Part shown: positions 6,951 through 13,774 of the stretch, piece by piece
Layout of the letters: every line of letters starts with the position of its first letter
Numbering within the stretch: the first letter of the stretch is position 1
DNA from: Candidatus Izemoplasmatales bacterium
Lineage (GTDB): Bacteria > Bacillota_I > Bacilli_A > Izemoplasmatales > Hujiaoplasmataceae
Assembly (NCBI GenBank): GCA_028691335.1
Contig: JAQUZK010000010.1
Location: 1 to 16,899, forward strand
Direction of reading: 5' to 3'
Length of the DNA: 16,899 bases
Position numbers and translations under genes: made by a program
The notes under the pieces: model-generated
What the model was told of the DNA's origin: nothing
What the model saw: the letters and a program-made list of their open reading frames with translations, nothing else
Database searches by the model: none

Positions 6951-9152
6951 ATGGAATATATTAATGAGAAATTAATTAAAGAAGTTGCGGAAAGTCAAAA
7001 TATTACAGTAAAACAAGTGGAAACTGTTCTTGAGTTATTAGAGGAAGGAAATACTGTTCCTTTTATCGCTAGATACAGAAAAGAGAAAACAAATTCCTTA
7101 GATGAAGAACAAATTAGGGCTATTCAAAAAGAGTATGAGTATGGCAAGAACTTACAAGACCGTAAAGATGATATTATTAGACTTATTGATGAAAAAGGTA
7201 TGTTGACAGAAGAGTTAGTAAATAATATCAACTCTTGTGATAAGTTAGTTGATTTAGAAGACATTTATCGTCCGTTTAAGGAGAAGAAGAAAACAAAAGC
7301 TACAGAAGCTTTAAAAGCTGGGTTAGAGCCTTTAGCTGATTACATACTTACTTTTCCTGTTATTGATAATATTGAAGATGTAGCTAGTACTTATTTAAAT
7401 GAAGAAGTTACTACTATTGAAGATGCATTACAAGGAGCTAAGTATATTATCGCTGAAAGAGTCTCTGATAATGCTGATTATCGAAAATGGATTAGAGATT
7501 TTACATATAAACATGGTCGTATAGCTACAAAAGTTAAGAAAGATGCGGAAGACCAATATCAAACTTATCAAAATTACTATGATTATGAAGAGTCTTTGAA
7601 TACTATCAAGCTTTATAGAATATTGGCTATTAATAGGGCTGAAAAAGAAAAAATAATAACTGTAAAAATTGATGTAGATACTGATGAAATATTTAAATAT
7701 TTAGATAAAAAAATAGTCATGAATAATACTTCTATTGTAAATAGCTTGATAGAAGAATCTTATATAGATGCATATAAAAGATTAATTAGTGGATCTATAT
7801 CTAGAGAAATTAGAAGTGATTTTACTGATAGAGCAGAGAATCAAGCAATCCATATTTTTTCTGAAAATTTAAGATCTTTACTTTTACAACCACCGCTAAA
7901 AGGTCAAATGGTTTTAGGTGTTGACCCAGCTTTTAGAACTGGATGTAAATTAGCTGTTATTGATCGTTTTGGTAAATTTATAGATAAAGGTGTTATATAC
8001 CCTCATGAGGCTTATATTGGCCAAAATGTAAACCCTAGACAAGTTGAGGAAGCTAAGAAGATAGTTAAAAGCTTAATAGAAAAATATAAAATTGATATCA
8101 TAGCTATTGGAAACGGAACCGCTTCAAGAGAAACGGAAAGTTTCATTGCGAACATAATTAAAGAAACATCAAGAGAAGTTAAGTATGTAATAGTTAATGA
8201 AGCTGGGGCTTCAGTTTATTCGGCTTCAGATCTTGCTAGAGAAGAATTTCCTGATTTTCAAGTTGAAGAAAGATCTGCTGTATCAATAGCCAGAAGAATG
8301 CAGGATCCATTAAGTGAGTTAGTTAAGATTGATCCGAAGTCAATAGGCGTCGGGCAATATCAACATGATGTGACTCAATCAAAATTATCTGAATCACTTG
8401 ATTTTGTTGTAACAACTGCAGTTAATCAAATCGGAGTTAATGTTAATACTGCATCCTCTTCATTATTGCAATATGTATCAGGTTTATCCGCGAAAGTTGC
8501 GAAGAATATAGTGGAAAAAAGAGAAAATATTGGGCCATATAAGAATAGAAAAGATTTAATGGATGTTCCAAATTTAGGAGCAAAAACGTTTGAACAGTCA
8601 GTAGGATTTTTAAGAATTTTCAATTCTGATAATCCATTAGATAAAACTCCAATTCACCCAGAAAGCTATGATTTAGCTTATAGTATTCTTTCTTATATCA
8701 ATTTAAAGCCAGAAGATATAGGGACAGAAGTTTGCAAAAAAATTGTTAATGGTTTAGATAGAGAAAAATTAGCTGATTATTTTGATCAAAATATTATATT
8801 GATAAATGATATTTTAGATGCATTTGTTTCACCAACAAGAGATATTAGAGATGATTTTCCTCAACCGCTTTTAAAGAGCGAGCTGTTAAGTTTAGAAGAT
8901 TTAAGAGTTGACATGGAATTACAAGGTACTGTTAGAAATGTAGTTGATTTTGGAGCTTTTATCGATGTAGGAATTAAAGAAGCTGGTTTAGTTCATATTT
9001 CTAAGTTAAGCAAATCTTATGTTAAGCATCCGTTGGATGTTGTTAGTGTAGGAGATATTGTAAAGGTATGGGTAGTAAGTGTTGATTTAGCAAGAAAGAG
9101 ACTACAATTAACTATGATTAACCCAAAGGATAAACCAAGTTTTGTCAATTAA
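6951..9152 (+). CDS. tex: Tex family S1 RNA-binding protein
   Basis: Tex is a conserved nucleic-acid-binding protein related to eukaryotic Spt6, linked to transcription and to RNA and DNA metabolism. The 733 residues are normal for the family. Domains: N-terminal helical Tex region with NTVPFIARYRKEKTNSLDE (~34-52) and LEDIYRPFKEKKKTKA (~102-117); a YqgF/RNase H-like domain starting LGVDPAFRTGCKLAVID (~321 on) and including AIGNGTASRETE; helix-hairpin-helix segments GLSAKVAKNIVEKR and IGPYKNRKDLMDVPNLG (~510-545); and a C-terminal S1 domain (~655-725) with GTVRNVVDFGAFIDVG and KRLQLTMI. Start ATG follows AAAGGAGA. It is flanked by a terminator upstream and a promoter for the next gene downstream, so it is probably transcribed alone or reads into the membrane-protein gene. 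Nothing looks broken. Confidence 0.97.
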   Translation: MEYINEKLIKEVAESQNITVKQVETVLELLEEGNTVPFIARYRKEKTNSLDEEQIRAIQKEYEYGKNLQDRKDDIIRLIDEKGMLTEELVNNINSCDKLVDLEDIYRPFKEKKKTKATEALKAGLEPLADYILTFPVIDNIEDVASTYLNEEVTTIEDALQGAKYIIAERVSDNADYRKWIRDFTYKHGRIATKVKKDAEDQYQTYQNYYDYEESLNTIKLYRILAINRAEKEKIITVKIDVDTDEIFKYLDKKIVMNNTSIVNSLIEESYIDAYKRLISGSISREIRSDFTDRAENQAIHIFSENLRSLLLQPPLKGQMVLGVDPAFRTGCKLAVIDRFGKFIDKGVIYPHEAYIGQNVNPRQVEEAKKIVKSLIEKYKIDIIAIGNGTASRETESFIANIIKETSREVKYVIVNEAGASVYSASDLAREEFPDFQVEERSAVSIARRMQDPLSELVKIDPKSIGVGQYQHDVTQSKLSESLDFVVTTAVNQIGVNVNTASSSLLQYVSGLSAKVAKNIVEKRENIGPYKNRKDLMDVPNLGAKTFEQSVGFLRIFNSDNPLDKTPIHPESYDLAYSILSYINLKPEDIGTEVCKKIVNGLDREKLADYFDQNIILINDILDAFVSPTRDIRDDFPQPLLKSELLSLEDLRVDMELQGTVRNVVDFGAFIDVGIKEAGLVHISKLSKSYVKHPLDVVSVGDIVKVWVVSVDLARKRLQLTMINPKDKPSFVN

Positions 9153-9162
9153 GTTTGACTAC

Positions 9163-9192
9163 TTGAAAAATAGATTAACAAAGTAATATAAT
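9163..9192 (+). promoter_or_regulatory. Strong sigma-A promoter upstream of the six-helix membrane protein
   Basis: TTGAAA (9163-9168), an 18-base spacer and a perfect TATAAT (9187-9192). It lies wholly in the 64-base gap after tex, 24 bases before the start codon of the next gene. The -10 context TAATATAATAT recurs in the tRNA promoter at 9928. Confidence 0.7.
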
Positions 9193-9216
9193 ATAAGCTA
9201 TAGAAGGAGGTATTTT

Positions 9217-9897
9217 ATGGCAAAACCTAAGTATGGTTATGGATGGGCTTTGAAGTTTGTGCTAGCTGCTATATTAGTAGCGGTGGGTATATTTATGGTA
9301 GTAAGTGAGGATGTTGTTTATATAATAACTGGAATGGCAATTGTTATTTTTTCCTTGTTTAGGGTATATCCTCTTTTAAAGTCGTTGGATCGAGAAGTTT
9401 TAAGAACAATTAACTTAATAGAGATTCTAGTTTCGGTAGTATTGGGTGCTATAATGATTTATGCAGGTTTCACTCAAAAGAACGCTAGTGGTGAATTACT
9501 ATCACCATGGAACGAACTATATCGTTGGTTTTTAGCTTTCTTCTTGTATATAAGAGGTTTAGTATTCTTTGTTTCAACAACATTTTTTGAAGAAAAAACA
9601 GAAATACCTAAGTTTATATTTCACATTGTCGCTATTTCTTTAGGTGCTATCTTTGTTGTGTGGAAAGATTTCGATCCAAAAATCTTAGGATGGATTTTCT
9701 TTGTTATTTCAATAGGCGGAGCTGTATATCTTTCAATAGATGGAGCTGGTGGGTATGGTAAATATCGAAAATATTCGAAATCACTAAATGAATCGAAAAC
9801 TAAGGAAAAAACAAAACCTACTGAAGAACCAGTTGAAAAAGAATTACCTAAACCAATTGAAAATGAAAAAGAACAACCTGAAACTTATATAAGTTAA
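9217..9897 (+). CDS. Six-helix membrane protein, DUF308/HdeD-like
   Basis: Unknown function. The 226-residue product has six hydrophobic segments (about 12-30, 33-51, 66-84, 103-121, 132-149 and 156-173) arranged as three short hairpins. This layout recalls the DUF308/HdeD family, an assignment based on architecture rather than a motif. After the last helix comes a Tyr/Gly/Lys linker (GGYGKYRKYSK) and a ~40-residue hydrophilic tail rich in Glu, Lys and Pro (residues 187-226), probably disordered and cytoplasmic. The start ATG has one of the best ribosome sites in the window, AGAAGGAGGT, and a consensus promoter lies just upstream, so it is likely well expressed. The promoter of tRNA-Ser begins 8 bases after its stop with no terminator between, so some transcripts may run on into the tRNA. 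Confidence 0.8.
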   Translation: MAKPKYGYGWALKFVLAAILVAVGIFMVVSEDVVYIITGMAIVIFSLFRVYPLLKSLDREVLRTINLIEILVSVVLGAIMIYAGFTQKNASGELLSPWNELYRWFLAFFLYIRGLVFFVSTTFFEEKTEIPKFIFHIVAISLGAIFVVWKDFDPKILGWIFFVISIGGAVYLSIDGAGGYGKYRKYSKSLNESKTKEKTKPTEEPVEKELPKPIENEKEQPETYIS

Positions 9898-9904
9898 AAA
9901 AATC

Positions 9905-9936
9905 TTGACAGTCAGCTAAAAATCTAGTAATATAAT
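9905..9936 (+). promoter_or_regulatory. Promoter of tRNA-Ser
   Basis: Perfect -35 TTGACA (9905-9910). Two overlapping -10 candidates: TAATAT (9928-9933, 17-base spacer) and TATAAT (9931-9936, 20-base spacer). Transcription would start about 10-15 bases before the mature tRNA. The left arm of an imperfect inverted repeat overlaps the -35 element. Confidence 0.7.
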
Positions 9937-9948
9937 ATGGCTGGCTGT
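9908..9948. repeat. Imperfect inverted repeat straddling the tRNA-Ser promoter
   Basis: ACAGTCAGC (9908-9916) and GCTGGCTGT (9940-9948) are inverted copies with one DNA mismatch (a G-U pair in RNA), 23 bases apart; arm centres are 32 bases apart, about three helical turns. The arms overlap the -35 element and the expected start point. No T-run follows, so it is not a terminator. It may be an operator-like site or chance. Confidence 0.4.
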
Positions 9949-9955
9949 TAAACTT

Positions 9956-10046
9956 GGAGTAATACTCAAGTGGCCGAAGAGGCGCCCCTGCTAAGGGTGT
10001 AGGTCGGGAAACCGGCGCGAGAGTTCGAATCTCTCTTACTCCGCCA
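9956..10046 (+). tRNA. tRNA-Ser (anticodon GCU)
   Basis: A class II tRNA of 91 bases that decodes AGC/AGU serine codons. The acceptor stem GGAGTAA pairs with TTACTCC (10036-10042), followed by discriminator G and an encoded CCA (10044-10046). The anticodon stem CGCCC/GGGTG (with one G-U pair) holds the loop CTGCTAA, with anticodon GCT at 9990-9992. The long variable arm typical of serine tRNAs occupies about 10000-10018. The T-arm is GAGAG-TTCGAAT-CTCTC (10019-10035). All stems are intact, so it should be functional. Confidence 0.97.
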
Positions 10047-10057
10047 GATTATATAAT

Positions 10058-10089
10058 AAAAAACGCTAATTTTATTTAGCGTTTTTTTT
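10058..10089. terminator. Bidirectional terminator between tRNA-Ser and gyrA
   Basis: Stem AAAAAACGCTAA (10058-10069) pairs perfectly with TTAGCGTTTTTT (10076-10087) around a 6-base loop. A T-run (10082-10089) follows on the plus strand and the A-run gives a matching T-run on the minus strand. It lies between the convergent tRNA and gyrA and can serve both. Confidence 0.88.
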
Positions 10090-10104
10090 ATAGTTTAATT
10101 AATT

Positions 10105-10641
10105 CTAGTAAGTATTTTCTAGTATTTCTTTAACTTCATCTTTTTCTTCTTCTTGATTATCTTCTAAACTATCTGTTTTAGGCGTTTCTAAGTTCATATC
10201 ATCGCTAGTTATAATTTCATTATCTTGTAAGATCTCTAGATTATCGTCTTCTTCTTTAGCTACTAAAGCAATAGTAGAAACAGCATGGTCTTCAACAAGA
10301 TTTATTATTTTTACTCCTTGAGTAGCTCTTTTTGTAATTGATATTTGATCAATGGGAGTTCTAATTATAATACCCTTATCAGTTACAGCAAGTAAATCTT
10401 CATCTCCAACTACGGAAATCAGTTTAGCTAGCTCACCATTTTTACTAGTGACGTTGATTGTTTTTACACCCTTACCACCACGTTTTTGTAAACGATATTC
10501 ATCAACTTCAGTACGTTTGCCATATCCTTTTTTTGTTATAGCCAAAATTTGATTTCTATCTTCTGTAACAGTGGAAACACCAACAACATGTTCGGTTTCT
10601 TCTAAATGTATACCTCTTACTCCAGCCGCTGATCTACCCAT
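10105..10641 (-). pseudogene. gyrA: DNA gyrase subunit A, C-terminal fragment (after in-frame stop)
   Basis: Carries the second half of the GyrA C-terminal DNA-wrapping pinwheel. The same frame runs without a break from codon 650 (10737) to the TAG at 10105. The first ATG in it is at 10639-10641, leaving 32 in-frame codons (10642-10737) that encode conserved GyrA sequence such as HSVRLTDG and GKAIRF. The listed 178 residues hold part of blade 4 (MGRSAAGVRGI), blades 5 and 6 (QKRGGKGVKTIN, RATQGVKIINL) and an acidic tail rich in Glu and Asp. There is no convincing ribosome site before that ATG, and it would start in the middle of a blade, so independent translation is unlikely. It makes sense only as the continuation of the gene listed at 10738-12684. 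Confidence 0.85.
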
Positions 10642-10737
10642 TTCTCGAACATCATCTTCATGGAAGCGAATTGCTTTACCATTTGAAGCTCCAATAATTA
10701 TGTCTCTTGTGCCATCAGTTAATCTAACTGAATGTAA

Positions 10738-10740
10738 TTA
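10738..10740 (-). other. gyrA: In-frame TAA interrupting gyrA
   Basis: Minus-strand context is GAT GAA GAC TAA TTA CAT. Protein either side reads ITLRDED-stop-LHSVRLTDG, matching the family pattern LREDDELISVRLTDG, so the stop sits where Glu is usual and a single G-to-T change (GAA to TAA) explains it. No frame change occurs. Confidence 0.95.
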
Positions 10741-12684
10741 GTCTTCATCTCTAAGAGTAATAGCTCTTATACCGTTAACTCTTATGTTTTGGAAGTTTGA
10801 GACAGCCGTTCTTTTTACAACGCCATTGTTGGTAGTGAAGAATAAGTATCCAGAATCGAAATTTTTAATAGGAGTAACTGCAGCTAGCTCTTCACCTTCA
10901 TTTAAATCAAGTAGATTAACTATAGGTAATCCTTTTGAGTTTCTTCCTGAATTAGGTATTCTATATCCTTTAATTTTATAAACTCTACCGTGGTTAGTAA
11001 AGAATAATAAATAATCGTGAGTTTGAGTGAAAATGATTGAATCAATGATATCATCTTCATTTAGATTCATTCCAGTTTTTCCTCTTCCTCCTCGATTTTG
11101 AGCTCGATAAACATCAAGATTCATTCTTTTAACGTATCCATTAGTAGTTACAGCGATTATAACATCTTCAACGGGAATCAAATCTTCATCTTCAATGTCA
11201 AAGTCACCAAATTGATCGATTTCTGTTCTTCGTTCGTCGCCATACTGAGTTTTTATATCAAGAGCATCTTGGATTAAAATTCCATCCTGTTTGGTTTTAT
11301 CGATTAAAGTTTCCTGTAAATCAGCAATAGTAATATTTAGATCTCTGACTTCTTGATCTATTTTTTCTCTTTCCAAACCAGAAAGTCTTCTTAGTTGCAT
11401 TTGAAGTATAGCTTTGGTTTGTGTTTCTGTTAAGTTGAATGCAGAAATTAATTTTTCTTCTGTGTCATCATAAGACTCTTTAATAATTTTTATTACTTCA
11501 TCAATATTATCTAGAGCAATTATAAAACCTTCTAGTAAGTGTAATCTTTGTTTTGCTTTATCTAAATCGAATTTAGTTTTTCTAATCAAGACTTCAACTT
11601 GATGGTTATAATAATGGCGAATCATGTCAATAAGACCCAAAACAACAGGCTTATCTTCTACAAGGGCTAACATGTTAGCCCCAAAGGTTGTTTGTAATTG
11701 AGAATTTTTGTAAAGGTTGTTTAAAACAACTTCAGCATTTACATCTCTTCTTAACTCAATTACAATTTTCATTCCTTTACGACTAGATTCATCTCTTAAA
11801 TCTGTAATGCCTTCAACCTTACCTTCTTTAGCAAGTTCTGCTATTCTATCGATAAGAGTAGTTTTGTTTACTTGATAAGGTATTTCTTTAACGATAATTT
11901 GCTTTTTACCATTAGCTAGTTCAACTATGTCTGTTTTTGCTTTAAGTCTAATTGAACCCCTTCCAGTTGCGTAAGCAGAGTTGATTCCTGCTTGACCAAG
12001 AATAACGCCCCCAGTAGGAAAATCAGGACCCTTGATATACTGCATCATTTCATCTAGTTCAATGTCTTTATCTTTTATATAAGCCACATATCCATCAATA
12101 ATCTCATTTAGATTATGTGGAGGAATATTTGTGGCCATGGCTACGGCGATACCGCTAGAACCATTGACTAAAAGATTTGGAAATTTAGATGGTAAAACTT
12201 TAGGCTCTTGTTCAGAACCATCATAGTTATCGGTAAAATCAACAGTATCTTTTTTTAAGTCTTTCAACATTTCTTGAGTTATTTTTTGCATTTTAGCTTC
12301 TGTATAACGCATAGCTGCTGGTGGATCGCCATCGATAGAACCGAAGTTTCCATGTCCATTCACTAATGGATAACGAGTGCTAAAGTCTTGAGCTAATCTA
12401 ACTAAAGCATCATAAATAGAAGAATCGCCATGAGGATGGTACTTACCCATAACATCCCCAACTATTCTCGCAGACTTTTTAAATGCTTTGTCTGGGTATA
12501 CTCCTAATTCATCCATTCCATATAAAATTCTTCTATGAACGGGTTTTAAACCATCTCTAACGTCAGGGATAGCTCTAGCAACAATTACGCTCATAGCGTA
12601 TGATAGGAATGAATTTTTCATTTCACTGGTTAAATTTATTTCAGAAATTTTATCATAACTAATATTTTCTTTGTTATCTTCCAT
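10738..12684 (-). CDS. gyrA: DNA gyrase subunit A, N-terminal portion (interrupted)
   Basis: GyrA cuts and rejoins DNA during ATP-driven negative supercoiling with GyrB. The 648 residues before the stop contain the whole breakage-reunion core: the resistance-determining region HPHGDSSIYD (Ser88 and Asp92, matching sensitive-type E. coli S83 and D87), catalytic Tyr127 in AAMRYTEAKM, and the coiled-coil tower. The C-terminal pinwheel begins near residue 510 and has the GyrA box QNRGGRGK (529-536), which marks it as gyrase rather than ParC. The TAA at 10738 ends translation after blade 3 of 6; the rest continues in frame to 10105, giving 859 codon positions in all, a normal GyrA length. Start ATG has a perfect ribosome site AAGGAGG (12690-12696). 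It lies 31 bases after the dehydrogenase gene, at the end of the yaaA-recF-gyrB operon. A protein without blades 4-6 would be expected to wrap DNA poorly. Confidence 0.93.
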   Translation of the reverse strand: MEDNKENISYDKISEINLTSEMKNSFLSYAMSVIVARAIPDVRDGLKPVHRRILYGMDELGVYPDKAFKKSARIVGDVMGKYHPHGDSSIYDALVRLAQDFSTRYPLVNGHGNFGSIDGDPPAAMRYTEAKMQKITQEMLKDLKKDTVDFTDNYDGSEQEPKVLPSKFPNLLVNGSSGIAVAMATNIPPHNLNEIIDGYVAYIKDKDIELDEMMQYIKGPDFPTGGVILGQAGINSAYATGRGSIRLKAKTDIVELANGKKQIIVKEIPYQVNKTTLIDRIAELAKEGKVEGITDLRDESSRKGMKIVIELRRDVNAEVVLNNLYKNSQLQTTFGANMLALVEDKPVVLGLIDMIRHYYNHQVEVLIRKTKFDLDKAKQRLHLLEGFIIALDNIDEVIKIIKESYDDTEEKLISAFNLTETQTKAILQMQLRRLSGLEREKIDQEVRDLNITIADLQETLIDKTKQDGILIQDALDIKTQYGDERRTEIDQFGDFDIEDEDLIPVEDVIIAVTTNGYVKRMNLDVYRAQNRGGRGKTGMNLNEDDIIDSIIFTQTHDYLLFFTNHGRVYKIKGYRIPNSGRNSKGLPIVNLLDLNEGEELAAVTPIKNFDSGYLFFTTNNGVVKRTAVSNFQNIRVNGIRAITLRDED

Positions 12685-12715
12685 TTTTTCCTCCTTGTTT
12701 GTAGGTTATTTATGA

Positions 12716-13735
12716 TTAATACAGTTCGTTTTCAATTCTATTGTAAATTTGTTCTAGCATTTCATTGGTTAAATTGACTTCATTAAGAATCGTATAACGA
12801 TCTCTCATAACTTTCGCATTTAACCAAGCGTTTTGGAATTCATCTAGAGAAATACCTAAAACAGAAGGTCTAACGTCAATATTGAACTGCTTTAAAAAGT
12901 GCATTATTGCTTTGTAATCTCGTTTTTGAAGTATTGCACTTACAATACTTCCAAGTCCAACTAAGAATCCATGTAAAATCTTTTTCTCTGAGTAATAATA
13001 GTTTATGGCGTGGTTGAATAGATGTTCTGAACCACTTGAAGGTCTTGAGTTGCCTTTTATTTCTATAGCTATACCTGATAGAATTAAAGATTCACAAGCT
13101 AGTTTAATAAAATCATCTTGGTTAATATCCTCAGGCAAATATATGAGTGATAAAAGCGCATTGTTAGAAATTATATAAGCGACATCATTTCTTTCTTCTT
13201 TACCAGCTTTTACGGCTAAGTTCCAATCAAATAGCGCTGTATAATTAGCTAATAAGTCACAAAGGCCAGCTTTTAAATATATCTGCGGAGAGTTCTTGAT
13301 TATTTCCGTATCAATAATAATTGTGTCAGGTGATTTAGCTGAAAGGGTATTAGTCTTATTATTTTCAAATTTTAATACACTTACATTGCTAGATACACCA
13401 TCGTTTGAAATTATAGTAGGGATTAATATCATATGTTTTTTGCTGTAGTGAGAAGCTAATTTACAAGTGTCATTTACAGTTCCACCACCAAAAGCAATGA
13501 TACAATCATAATGATTTACAGTTAGTTTGTATGAAATATCATAAGCATTTTTAACTGTGAAATCATCTAGATAATAAATTTCATGAACTTCATTCTTTAT
13601 AGAATTAATAAAATCTTTGAAAATGACTTCTATTTCATAAGTTGTCACAAAAAGAATTTTTTCGTAAGCCTTTAAAATATCTAAACTATTTTTTAATGCA
13701 TCTTTTTCTATTATTATATTTTTATGCAAGTACAA
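12716..13735 (-). CDS. sn-Glycerol-1-phosphate dehydrogenase-like protein (EgsA/AraM family)
   Basis: Probably an NAD(P)H- and metal-dependent reductase converting dihydroxyacetone phosphate to sn-glycerol-1-phosphate, the backbone precursor of archaeal-type ether lipids. In B. subtilis the related AraM feeds heptaprenylglyceryl phosphate synthesis. Evidence in 339 residues: the dinucleotide loop AFGGGTVNDTCKLAS (81-95), PTIISNDGVSS (106-116), and the metal ligands expected for the family: D160 (GLCDLLANY), H238 (SGSEHLFNHA) and H255 (ILHGFLVG). Glycerol dehydrogenase or another member of the same iron/zinc alcohol dehydrogenase superfamily remains possible. The start is TTG, supported by a strong ribosome site at 13739-13747. 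The gene lies 39 bases after gyrB and 31 before gyrA, inside the gyrase operon, an unusual position. No PcrB-like partner is present in this window. Confidence 0.82.
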   Translation of the reverse strand: MYLHKNIIIEKDALKNSLDILKAYEKILFVTTYEIEVIFKDFINSIKNEVHEIYYLDDFTVKNAYDISYKLTVNHYDCIIAFGGGTVNDTCKLASHYSKKHMILIPTIISNDGVSSNVSVLKFENNKTNTLSAKSPDTIIIDTEIIKNSPQIYLKAGLCDLLANYTALFDWNLAVKAGKEERNDVAYIISNNALLSLIYLPEDINQDDFIKLACESLILSGIAIEIKGNSRPSSGSEHLFNHAINYYYSEKKILHGFLVGLGSIVSAILQKRDYKAIMHFLKQFNIDVRPSVLGISLDEFQNAWLNAKVMRDRYTILNEVNLTNEMLEQIYNRIENELY

Positions 13736-13738
13736 GTT

Positions 13739-13747
13739 ATCACCTCT
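13739..13747 (-). promoter_or_regulatory. Ribosome binding site supporting a TTG start
   Basis: Minus-strand AGAGGTGAT matches the anti-Shine-Dalgarno partner AGGAGGTGAT closely; its AGAGG core lies 7 bases before the TTG at 13735-13733. No ATG in frame nearby is better placed, so TTG is the likely initiator of the dehydrogenase gene. Confidence 0.7.
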
Positions 13748-13774
13748 TATATATCATTCATGGTTAAAATCCGC

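Noticed and set aside
9144..9159. GTCAA/TTGAC inverted repeat at the end of tex as a terminator
   Set aside because: Only five base pairs, no T-run after it, and it overlaps the tex stop region.
10105..12684. Topoisomerase IV ParC/ParE instead of gyrase
   Set aside because: The GyrA box QNRGGRGK, a six-blade C-terminal domain and the recF-gyrB context identify gyrase.
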